This document shows positions 15,535 to 22,714 of a stretch of DNA of 53,891 nucleotides, in pieces; position 1 is the first letter of the stretch, and every line of letters starts with the position of its first letter. Both the position numbers and the translations under genes were made by a program. Source of the DNA: an uncultured Prevotellaceae bacterium (lineage in GTDB: Bacteria; Bacteroidota; Bacteroidia; Bacteroidales; Bacteroidaceae); assembly GCA_900319385.1 (NCBI GenBank), contig ONOG01000016.1, positions 1 to 53,891 of the forward strand, written 5' to 3'. The notes under the pieces were generated by a model, which was not told the origin of the DNA, searched no databases, and saw only the letters and a program-made list of their open reading frames with translations.

Positions 15535-16752
15535 ATGAAGATTATCAACGACCCCGTGTTTGGGTTCATCCGTGTGCCGAGCGGTCCGCTGCTCGACATC
15601 GTCAACCACCCAGCCTTCTTCCGCCTCACGCGCATCAAGCAGCTGGGACTGGCCAGCGTGGTCTATCCAGGAGCCCAGCACACACGGTTTCAGCATTCGC
15701 TCGGAGCCTTCCACCTCATGACCCGCGCCACCGAAAGCCTGAAGCGCAAGGGGCAGTTCATCTTCGACTCGGAGGAAGAGGCGGTGCTGGCTGCCATCCT
15801 GCTGCACGACGTTGGCCACGGACCGTTCTCGCACGTGCTGGAAAACACACTGACGGAGGGCATCAGCCACGAAGACATTTCGCTGATGATCATGCAGCGG
15901 ATGAACGACGAGATGGGCGGACTGCTCACGCTGGCCATCAAGCTGTTTCAGGGCGACTATCCGAAGCAGTTCCTCCACCAACTCATCTCCTCGCAACTCG
16001 ACGTTGACCGCCTCGACTACCTGCGCCGCGACTCTTTCTTCACGGGCGTGACCGAGGGAAACATCGGTTCGGCACGCATCATCGACATGCTCAACGTGGT
16101 CGATGACCATCTCGTGGTCGAGAAAAAAGGCATCTACTCCATCGAGAACTATCTGGTGACGCGACGTCTGATGTATTGGCAAGTGTATCTGCACAAGACC
16201 GCCGTGGCGGCCGAGCACGTGCTCATCAACGCCCTGCGACGTGCCAAATGGCTGGCGGGACAGGGTGTGGAGTTGTTTGCATCGCCGTCGCTGCACTATT
16301 ATCTGTATCGCGAAGTATCGCGCCATGATTTCGAGAGCGACGAACAGGCGTTGGAGGCCTACCTCGCACTCGACGATTCGGACATCTGGTGCGCCCTCAG
16401 TGTGTGGCAACAACATGAAGACAAAGTGCTCTCGATCCTGGCGCGCGACTTCATCAACCGCCGTATCTTCCGCGTCGAGGTGAGCGACGAACCGTTCTCC
16501 GAGGAATATGTCGGGCAGAAGATCGAGGAGCAGGCCCGCCACTGGGGGCTCTCGACCGACGATGCACGCTACCTCGTGGCGCTGAAGGAAGTGGGCAAAG
16601 ACATGTATAACCCGCTCGACGACCGCATCGAGATTCTTGACAAGGATGGCTCGATCCACGACGTGACCGAAGTGAGCGACATGCTCAACATCGACACGCT
16701 GTCGAAACATGTTCGTAAGTATTATCTCTGTACCCAAAGAATAGAACAATGA
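15535..16752 (+). CDS. HD-domain hydrolase (dGTPase-like)
   Basis: A 405-aa HD-superfamily protein. Metal ligands can be read as His54 (RFQHS), His91-Asp92 (LLHDVGHGPFSH) and Asp156 (QLDVDRLDYLRRD). The arrangement HTRFQHSLGAFHL ... ISSQLDVDRLDYL is that of the dNTPase/HD relatives resembling SAMHD1, which cleave triphosphate from (d)NTPs; the true substrate is not certain. Cytoplasmic. Start at MKIINDPVFGF, the family's normal beginning. It overlaps the next gene by 4 nt. Confidence 0.9.
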   Translation: MKIINDPVFGFIRVPSGPLLDIVNHPAFFRLTRIKQLGLASVVYPGAQHTRFQHSLGAFHLMTRATESLKRKGQFIFDSEEEAVLAAILLHDVGHGPFSHVLENTLTEGISHEDISLMIMQRMNDEMGGLLTLAIKLFQGDYPKQFLHQLISSQLDVDRLDYLRRDSFFTGVTEGNIGSARIIDMLNVVDDHLVVEKKGIYSIENYLVTRRLMYWQVYLHKTAVAAEHVLINALRRAKWLAGQGVELFASPSLHYYLYREVSRHDFESDEQALEAYLALDDSDIWCALSVWQQHEDKVLSILARDFINRRIFRVEVSDEPFSEEYVGQKIEEQARHWGLSTDDARYLVALKEVGKDMYNPLDDRIEILDKDGSIHDVTEVSDMLNIDTLSKHVRKYYLCTQRIEQ

Positions 16753-17711
16753 AACGTACAATCTCACTCTTCATGGCCCTCGCCATGACCGCCGCCATGC
16801 TGGCGCAAAGCAAAGTTTACTTCACAAAGGAAATCTCACCTGAAGGTTTAGTAAAAATCTATAAAGCACTGGGTGTCAAGGCACACGGACGTGTTGCCGT
16901 CAAGATATCCACAGGCGAAGGAGGCAACCAGCACTACCTGCGTCCCACACTGATTCGCAAGCTCGTCGAGGAGGTCAACGGTTCGATTGTGGAGTGCTGC
17001 ACAGCCTACGGCGGCACACGTCAGGACAAGGGCAAGCACTGGGAAACCATCCACGAGCATGGCTTCGACTCCATCTTCGCCGTTGACCTGATGGACGAAC
17101 ACGGCGACTTCCGTATTCCGGTGCAGGACCGCAAGCATATCAAGTACGACATCGTCGGCGAACACCTGCCCTACTACGACTTCATGATCAACCTCGCCCA
17201 CTTCAAGGGTCACCAGATGGGTGGCTTCGGCGGCGTGCTCAAGAACGCCAGCATCGGTGTGGCATCGACCGCCGGCAAGGCCTACATCCACTCCGCCGGT
17301 AAGACCGCCGACGCCCAGCTCGCATGGCAGCCCGAATATCTGGCAGCCGGCCCTACACAGGACGATTTCCTCGAGTCTATGGCTGCTGCCGCTCAGGGCG
17401 TTCACAACTGGTTTGGCGAAGGCAACATCATCTATATCAACGTGATGAACAACCTCTCGGTCGATTGCGACTGCGATGGCCACCCCGCCCGTCCCGAGAT
17501 GAAGGACATCGGCATCCTGGCCTCGACCGACCCCGTCGCCCTCGACAAGGCTTGCCTCGACCTCGTCTTCAACCACAAGGCCACGCCAGGTGACGACGAG
17601 AAGCCCCTCATCCAGCGCATCAACCGCCAGCACGGCACCTACATCGTCGATTATGCTGCCCAGATTGGCCTCGGAAGCCTGAAGTATAAAATCGTCAACA
17701 TCGACAAATAA
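16749..17711 (+). CDS. DUF362 domain-containing secreted protein
   Basis: A 320-aa protein with a signal peptide (MKRTISLFMALAMTAAMLAQ) and a DUF362 domain. Family stretches: VAVKISTGEGGNQHYLRP, NLAHFKGHQMGGFGGVLKN and KDIGILASTDPVALDKACLD. DUF362 is often joined to ferredoxin domains; here there is no iron-sulfur domain and the protein seems exported, so its role is open. It is coupled to the HD gene by the ATGA overlap and followed 26 nt later by the TonB-dependent receptor. Confidence 0.87.
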   Translation: MKRTISLFMALAMTAAMLAQSKVYFTKEISPEGLVKIYKALGVKAHGRVAVKISTGEGGNQHYLRPTLIRKLVEEVNGSIVECCTAYGGTRQDKGKHWETIHEHGFDSIFAVDLMDEHGDFRIPVQDRKHIKYDIVGEHLPYYDFMINLAHFKGHQMGGFGGVLKNASIGVASTAGKAYIHSAGKTADAQLAWQPEYLAAGPTQDDFLESMAAAAQGVHNWFGEGNIIYINVMNNLSVDCDCDGHPARPEMKDIGILASTDPVALDKACLDLVFNHKATPGDDEKPLIQRINRQHGTYIVDYAAQIGLGSLKYKIVNIDK

Positions 17712-17737
17712 AACACTCTAACACAAGCACAAAACTC

Positions 17738-19660
17738 ATGATGAAGCCATTCCACGTCCTCCTGTGCCTCTGTGCTGCGGCCACGTCGCTGCCCCTTCAG
17801 GCACAAGTCGCCGACACTGCGCGCCACGCGATTCCCAACGTCGTCGTCACCGGCACCCGCAACACTGCCGACGTGCGCTACCTGGCCGCCACCGTCACCG
17901 TCATCGACCGAGAGACACTCACCCAGAACGAACAAGTAAACATCCTCCCCACCCTCGCGCAGCAGGTGCCTGGACTCCTCGTCACCTCGCGTGGCATGAT
18001 GGGCTACGGCGTGAGCGGAGGTGCGGCTGGGGGTATCAACCTTCGCGGCATCAGCGGCGGAGCCGGACAGCTGCTCGTGCTCATCGACGGTCATCCGCAA
18101 TACCAAGGCATCTACGGTCATCCCATCGCCGATGCCTACCAGACACTCATGGCCGAGCGAGTGGAGGTGCTGCGTGGTCCTGCCTCTGTGCTCTACGGCA
18201 GCAACGCCCTGGGCGGCGTCATCAACATCGTCACCCGAGGTGCCAACAACACCTTCGCCGGACAGCGTGACTGCACCTCGACCCAGATTCAACTCGGCGC
18301 CGGCTCCTACGGAACCTTCCAAGCCGAAGCAGCCAATCAGCTGCGCATCGGCCGCTTCTCCTCCACCTTCGCCGCCCAGTACAGCCGTTCCGACAACCAT
18401 CGGCCGCGCATGGGCTTCGAGCAGTATGGCGGCTACTGGAAACTGGGCTACGACCTGTCGGAGCATTGGAACAGCTATGCCGACATCGACCTCACCCACT
18501 TCAACGCATCACAACCTGGAACGACCGATGCCCCCGTATGGGATGCCGACCAGCACATCACGCGCGGAGCCGTTTCGATCGGACTGGAGAACCACTACAG
18601 CCGCACCAACGGAGGCTTGAGTGTCTATTCCAGCTTCGGCCGACACAAGATTGACGACGGCACCAGCGACCCCACCACGCCCACACAGCGCTTCTTCCGC
18701 TCGAAGGACGTGCTGACCGGCTTCAACATCTACCAGAGTGCCCGACTGTTCGAGGGAAACCGCACCACCGTCGGCATCGACTACCAGCACATCTACGGCC
18801 GTGCCTACTACACTTCGAAAGCCACTGGTGACGTGCTCGACACGCCGAACAAGCAGAGCGGACGCTCCTACCGCAACGAAATTGCCGGCTATGTGGATCT
18901 GCGTCAGGACCTCTTCGACTGGCTCACGCTCGATGCCGGCATCCGACTCGACCACCACAGCATCAGCGGCACGGAGTGGATTCCACAATTCGGCATCGTC
19001 GTCCGTCCAACGTCTAATGGCGAACTGAAGGCCACAGCCAGCAAGGGTTTCCGCAATCCCACCATGCGCGAACTCTACCTCTACCCGCCTTCCAACACAG
19101 ATCTCCGCCCCGAACGTATCTGGAACTATGAACTGGCATGGCGTCAGCAGCTCGACGGCGGACGTTTCACCTACGGTATCAACATCTTCTATCTCAAGGG
19201 CGACAACATGATTCAGCAGGTTCCTGTGCCTGGCGTCCCGCCAATGCGCATGCTCAACACAGGCATCGTCGAAAACAGCGGTCTGGAACTCAATGCCCAC
19301 TGGCGCATCGACAACCACTGGAGCCTCAACACCAACCACTCCTTCCTGCACATGACCCACCACGTGCTCGCTGCACCCGACTATGCAGGCTTCCTCGGCG
19401 CCAACTACCGCTGCGGAAAGTTCGCCGCCAACCTCGGCCTGCAGTTCATCGACCGCCTCTACACCCAACTCAACGGCGCGACACAGGCCGACGACACCGA
19501 GACATTCACCCTCGTCAATGCTACCGTCAGCTACCAACTGCTGCCCTCCCTCCGCCTCTGGGCACGCGGCGAAAACCTGCTCGCACAACGCTATGAAATC
19601 AACAAGGGCTACCCCATGCCCCGCGCCACCTTCATGGCAGGCGTGAAACTGGACTTCTAA
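17738..19660 (+). CDS. TonB-dependent outer-membrane receptor
   Basis: A 640-aa outer-membrane beta-barrel receptor. Signal peptide MMKPFHVLLCLCAAATSLPLQAQ; a TonB-box-like stretch near IPNVVVTGTRN; a plug domain (about 35-160) with AGGINLRGISGGAGQLLVLIDG and VEVLRGPASVLYGSNALGGVINIVT; a barrel to the C-terminal MAGVKLDF ending in Phe. It lacks the SusC-type N-terminal carboxypeptidase-like domain and has no SusD partner, so it fits a metal, vitamin or siderophore receptor rather than a glycan importer. The substrate is unknown. Confidence 0.93.
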   Translation: MMKPFHVLLCLCAAATSLPLQAQVADTARHAIPNVVVTGTRNTADVRYLAATVTVIDRETLTQNEQVNILPTLAQQVPGLLVTSRGMMGYGVSGGAAGGINLRGISGGAGQLLVLIDGHPQYQGIYGHPIADAYQTLMAERVEVLRGPASVLYGSNALGGVINIVTRGANNTFAGQRDCTSTQIQLGAGSYGTFQAEAANQLRIGRFSSTFAAQYSRSDNHRPRMGFEQYGGYWKLGYDLSEHWNSYADIDLTHFNASQPGTTDAPVWDADQHITRGAVSIGLENHYSRTNGGLSVYSSFGRHKIDDGTSDPTTPTQRFFRSKDVLTGFNIYQSARLFEGNRTTVGIDYQHIYGRAYYTSKATGDVLDTPNKQSGRSYRNEIAGYVDLRQDLFDWLTLDAGIRLDHHSISGTEWIPQFGIVVRPTSNGELKATASKGFRNPTMRELYLYPPSNTDLRPERIWNYELAWRQQLDGGRFTYGINIFYLKGDNMIQQVPVPGVPPMRMLNTGIVENSGLELNAHWRIDNHWSLNTNHSFLHMTHHVLAAPDYAGFLGANYRCGKFAANLGLQFIDRLYTQLNGATQADDTETFTLVNATVSYQLLPSLRLWARGENLLAQRYEINKGYPMPRATFMAGVKLDF

Positions 19661-19675
19661 CAGAATCAGCAAAAA

Positions 19676-19717
19676 GAGAAGGTTCGCTGTTATTATGTTA
19701 TAACAACCGACCTTCTC
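19676..19717 (+). terminator. Terminator after the TonB receptor
   Basis: GAGAAGGT (19676-19683) pairs with ACCTTCTC (19710-19717), with an inner GTTAT/ATAAC stem. Followed by GTTTGCATTTCTG, a modest T-rich tail. Confidence 0.65.
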
Positions 19718-19799
19718 GTTTGCATTTCTGTAATTAGTAATGCATTTACGTCAGATAAACCGATGAGAAATGCGAGATGAGAAAAAAATGACTATTTCA

Positions 19800-19831
19800 T
19801 TTGCATTCTTCACCCAAAAGCACTACTTTTG
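19800..19831 (+). promoter_or_regulatory. Promoter of the polyvalent-type kinase gene
   Basis: TTTG (19800-19803), 20-nt spacer, TACTTTTG (19824-19831). Full consensus. The start codon is only 11 nt past the -7 box, giving a very short leader. Confidence 0.78.
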
Positions 19832-19842
19832 CAAAAAAAGTA

Positions 19843-20499
19843 ATGGAACATGACTTACTTGAATACGTTTCACAAAGAATCAGTAGAGAGGAAATTGCGC
19901 AAAATCGCAGAATCCTTGAAGTCGCCCATGAACTCAGCCGAAGCTGCTGCATACATGAAAAACAACTTTGCGAAAGCCAACAAAATGCAAGTTACCGCGA
20001 GATAGAGCAACACGTCGCAGAGTGCTATGCAAAGGAGCATGGTGTTTGGACTCCGTATAGCACAGTATTTGAGTTAGGCATTCCAGGTCCCAGTGGTCAT
20101 GAAAATGACACCTATGTTTCCAACGACACCATCTATAAGGTCAATAACTTACTGAACAGTAAGACTATAGTAAGTCTTTTTTGCAAGATGCTATGTCATA
20201 ATATCCTGTTTTATGATACAGCCTATGAGTTCTATGGTTTTACGGGCTTTGAAGGGCGTAGCGTCATGCCCATCTTTACTCAGAAATTGATTAAAGATGC
20301 CACTCCCGCCACGACTATAGAAATTGACACTTATATGTCAGCTCTCGGTTTTAATAAAATGGAAGAAGGAGTCTTTTCAAACCATGAGATGAGGGTCTGG
20401 GATGTTCTTCCACGTAATGTTCTTCGTGATCATGATGGAGATCTATTTGTGATCGATGCAGAAATCACCCTCATGGGAGTCGTGAAGCTGGACTTCTGA
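19843..20499 (+). CDS. Polyvalent-type protein kinase domain protein
   Basis: A 218-aa protein. The second half looks like the putative polyvalent protein kinase domain seen in Bacteroidetes mobile elements: GIPGPSGHENDTYVSNDTIYKVNNLL (nucleotide loop with Lys), an aspartate-containing segment VWDVLPRNVLRDHDGDLFVIDAEI resembling catalytic and metal-binding kinase motifs. The first 90 residues are helical and charged with scattered Cys. Start at MEHDLLEY, 11 nt after the -7 box. It stands alone rather than in a giant polyvalent protein, and heads the accessory island next to a structured RNA and an R-M locus. Activity is inferred only. Confidence 0.72.
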   Translation: MEHDLLEYVSQRISREEIAQNRRILEVAHELSRSCCIHEKQLCESQQNASYREIEQHVAECYAKEHGVWTPYSTVFELGIPGPSGHENDTYVSNDTIYKVNNLLNSKTIVSLFCKMLCHNILFYDTAYEFYGFTGFEGRSVMPIFTQKLIKDATPATTIEIDTYMSALGFNKMEEGVFSNHEMRVWDVLPRNVLRDHDGDLFVIDAEITLMGVVKLDF

Positions 20500-20535
20500 G
20501 CCTCCCCTTCTCAATGCCACTATCCGCTTAACTGA

Positions 20536-20577
20536 CTCCAAGTGCAAAAAATACTTCAAAACACTTGGAGTTTTATT
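20536..20577 (+). terminator. Terminator after the kinase gene
   Basis: CTCCAAGTG (20536-20544) pairs perfectly with CACTTGGAG (20562-20570), followed by TTTTATTT. Confidence 0.82.
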
Positions 20578-20670
20578 TACCAAGTACTAGGCTTACCAAC
20601 TCAAAGCACTTTGAAGCAACAGGCATTGTTCAGAAAAAACCTCGCAGCTGTCACTTTTTCTCATTTTCCT

Positions 20671-20702
20671 TTTACCCGTTTCACTTTTTTTCTTTAACCT
20701 TG
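20671..20702 (+). promoter_or_regulatory. Promoter of the putative structured RNA
   Basis: TTTA (20671-20674), 20-nt spacer, TAACCTTG (20695-20702; seven of eight to TAnnTTTG). The predicted start, about 20707-20709, falls at the first base of a perfect 8-bp stem. Confidence 0.55.
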
Positions 20703-20706
20703 CATG

Positions 20707-21026
20707 GTCAAGCTGCACAGGCTGAACCGCCGCAAGCTTGACTCCGACATACGAAAAGGCGTTTGCTACGCTTTGTTTTTGGTCGCTTGAACGTAGGAAA
20801 TTCAACACCGTAAATCAAAAACATTGTGGAGTAGATGCCGCGGATGTGATATACACATGCATCCGACGGTGTGCAGAGGGACGATCGTGCCCTCAGCACA
20901 CTTTATGGGTGCGCTCCATGTATATCACCATGCGTGGCGTATTGCTCTGCTTGTCCATTTACGAGGTTATCCTACGACCTAAGCGACGGACAGGCAGCAG
21001 TCGATACCCACGCATTTTTGTTTGTT
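20707..21026 (+). ncRNA. Putative structured RNA with intrinsic terminator
   Basis: About 320 nt with consecutive stems. P1: GTCAAGCT (20707-20714) with AGCTTGAC (20735-20742). P2: a small GGCG/CGCT stem near 20757. P3: an 83-nt hairpin, GTGATATACA (20846-20855) with TGTATATCAC (20919-20928), and inside it GTGTGC-A-GAGGG (20869-20880) with CCCTC-A-GCACAC (20890-20901). P4: GCGTGG and GTAT (20932-20942) with ATAC and CCACGC (21004-21013), inner CTGCTTGTCC/GGACAGGCAG, then ATTTTTGTTTGTT (21014-21026) as a terminator tail. A promoter fits its 5' end. No codon-like structure is convincing. It matches no RNA family I recognise (not tmRNA, RNase P, SRP or a tRNA). Confidence 0.6.
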
Positions 21027-21051
21027 GGGAGCACCTGACTGATTACTCTCC

Positions 21052-21076
21052 TACGTTTGCTCGGGTATTGGCAAAC
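21052..21076 (+). promoter_or_regulatory. -7 box with overlapping palindrome before the R-M operon
   Basis: TACGTTTG (21052-21059) fits the -7 consensus, with no good -33 box. GTTTGC (21055-21060) and GCAAAC (21071-21076) form an inverted repeat over it, 23 nt before the start codon; possibly an operator. Confidence 0.4.
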
Positions 21077-21098
21077 ACAGTTTCTCTCTCCGTCGCTA

Positions 21099-22112
21099 AT
21101 GCCCTTCACAGACATCGACATCCACGAAGACGAACTGTGGCATCGTATGCCAGACGTGCTGGATCAGCTGCTGCGCGACCACACTACGGGTCAGAACATC
21201 CTGTGGTGCACCCACGATTACGAGTCGCTGGGCGACGGCTACGGCTACCACCAGCCCATTCTGCCCCAGCTCATCACCGGTTACCACCGTCAGGTAATCC
21301 GTCCCCGCGTGATGAAGACCCGAGAACAGCAGACCGACCGCTCGAAAGACAAGGCCGAGGTGTTCACACCGTCGTGGGTATGCAATGCACAGAACAACCT
21401 TGTCGATGAGGGATGGTTCGGGCGCAAAGATGTCTTCAACACAGAGAATGTCGAGTTGCGCACTTGGTACACTCATCACGAACGCGTCACATTCCCCGAA
21501 GGTAAAACGTGGAAGGACTATGTGCGTGCGGTACGCATGGAAATTACCTGCGGTGAAGCTCCCTATCTCGTCAGCCGCTACGATGCAACGACAGGCACAG
21601 CTATTCCACTTTCCGACCGCATCGGTCTGCTGGACCGCAAGCTGCGCGTTGTCTGTGAGAATGTGGACGAATGTAGTGAATGGCTCGAATGGGCACAGCT
21701 GGCATACAAAAGCATCTACGGCTACGAGTGGCAGGGCGACAACTTGCTATTAGCTCGCGAAGCTCTCCTCTACACCTTCATCGAATACTATCATGCCAAG
21801 TTCGGCCGATTGCCGATGCAGAAGTTCATCCGTCTCATCGCCTACATCATTTCATGGAATCTTTGGCAAATGGACGGATTGAAAGGTGTTGTGCCTGATT
21901 CGTGCAACAACGGTACAAAGAATACTATTCAAGATATTTTTGGCATAGTCAAAGAAAACGAAACTTGCATAGGATGCAAAACTCATAAGATTAAACAACA
22001 CATAGGACGCTATTCCATCATTAAGGATTGGGAGGGTGAACGTAATATGACTGGAGAAAGAGGGAAAATTACACCTTTTGTCAACTTTTTTAATAAAGAT
22101 TTTACATGTTAG
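21099..22112 (+). CDS. Restriction-modification accessory protein (annotated in relatives as restriction endonuclease subunit M)
   Basis: A 337-aa protein that pairs with large helicase-methylase R-M polypeptides in Bacteroidetes. It holds the motif DKAEVFTPSWVCNAQNN (about 80-96), like the FTP-W segments of N6 methylases, but has no NPPY. The C-terminus has CIGCKTHKIKQHIGRYSIIKDW, a possible metal-binding pair. The start at MPFTDIDIHED is chosen over an upstream ATG 42 nt earlier that overlaps the promoter palindrome. It overlaps the next gene by 7 nt. Codon use is host-like and GC-rich up to about 21900, then abruptly AT-rich. Confidence 0.72.
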   Translation: MPFTDIDIHEDELWHRMPDVLDQLLRDHTTGQNILWCTHDYESLGDGYGYHQPILPQLITGYHRQVIRPRVMKTREQQTDRSKDKAEVFTPSWVCNAQNNLVDEGWFGRKDVFNTENVELRTWYTHHERVTFPEGKTWKDYVRAVRMEITCGEAPYLVSRYDATTGTAIPLSDRIGLLDRKLRVVCENVDECSEWLEWAQLAYKSIYGYEWQGDNLLLAREALLYTFIEYYHAKFGRLPMQKFIRLIAYIISWNLWQMDGLKGVVPDSCNNGTKNTIQDIFGIVKENETCIGCKTHKIKQHIGRYSIIKDWEGERNMTGERGKITPFVNFFNKDFTC

Positions 22113-22702
22113 ACATATCTGTAGCAGACATAATTATATATGGGAGAGTTAAGCCCCATATATATGCTTTTGAGACAAATACTGTGCCGAATTATTTGAA
22201 AGTCGGTGACACATACAGACCAGTTTCCATCCGTCTCGACGAATGGAGAAAACTGGGATACATCCACCTTGAAAAGATTTATGACAGCGATGCTTTGATA
22301 GATGATAATACCTATTTTAGAGATTATGCCGTTCATCAGCATCTGACCTACGTACAGCATGTTCAACAAATAACCGATAGCGAGCGGCAGGAACTTTCAA
22401 AAAAGAACAATAATCTCCATATTTCTGTGGAGTTCTTTCGTAATGCAACCAAAAACAATGTAAGCCTAGCGATTTCAGCTATTAAAGAAAGTTTTGCAAA
22501 GGGTGAAAACCGATATACTTTTTATGACACCATTATTCCGAACGCAATTGTTGAGACAGAATATGAAAGAACGGAGTCATGGAAACCTCGAAGAAATCAA
22601 GAAGAAGTTATTAATAATTTTGTTGAGGCATACAAAGCTGGTAGGCGCAATCTGTTAATGTTTGCCGTGATGCGTTTTGGTAAATCTTTTACCGCCTTGT
22701 GA
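22106..22702 (+). CDS. Single-chain R-M enzyme, N-terminal part (GIY-YIG-like nuclease and Walker A), cut by in-frame TGA
   Basis: The 198-aa first part of what should be a protein of about 1305 aa; the downstream part (22715-26023) is in the same frame. Residues about 16-90 resemble a T5orf172/GIY-YIG nuclease: PHIYAFETN, NYLKVGDTY, Arg43, and a later YDSDALID. Residues about 165-198 start an SF2 helicase (WKPRRNQEEVINNFVEAY, a Q-motif-like stretch, and AVMRFGKSFTAL as Walker A). The frame then meets TGA at 22700-22702 instead of an expected Cys codon. If the stop holds, the product is a nuclease domain without its motor. Confidence 0.75.
   Translation: MLDISVADIIIYGRVKPHIYAFETNTVPNYLKVGDTYRPVSIRLDEWRKLGYIHLEKIYDSDALIDDNTYFRDYAVHQHLTYVQHVQQITDSERQELSKKNNNLHISVEFFRNATKNNVSLAISAIKESFAKGENRYTFYDTIIPNAIVETEYERTESWKPRRNQEEVINNFVEAYKAGRRNLLMFAVMRFGKSFTAL
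22700..22702 (+). other. In-frame TGA interrupting the R-M gene
   Basis: The codons read GCC TTG TGA TGT GCT AAA AAG. Reading through gives FGKSFTAL-x-CAKKMDAKLVVVV, a smooth join between helicase motif I and the next strand, so one base has probably changed a sense codon such as TGT or TGC. The frame is open on both sides and the rest shows no decay, so the change looks recent, or else is a sequencing error. Confidence 0.85.
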
Positions 22703-22714
22703 TGTGCTAAAAAG

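Noticed and set aside
19643..20499. TonB receptor and kinase genes both end with VKLDF encoded by similar DNA
   Set aside because: The shared stretch is only about 17 nt, the ending is usual for TonB receptors, and nothing else is shared; probably chance.
20738..21409. Plus-strand open frame of 223 aa across the structured-RNA region
   Set aside because: The first part crosses strong stems and a terminator, is rich in Arg/Cys/Trp, and the last part is a shadow of the R-M partner gene in another frame. It remains the main alternative to the RNA interpretation.
22700..22702. Selenocysteine at the in-frame TGA
   Set aside because: The neighbouring residue is Cys and the position is in a helicase motif, not a redox site; no stem-loop of the bacterial SECIS kind is evident just after it. 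A point mutation is simpler.
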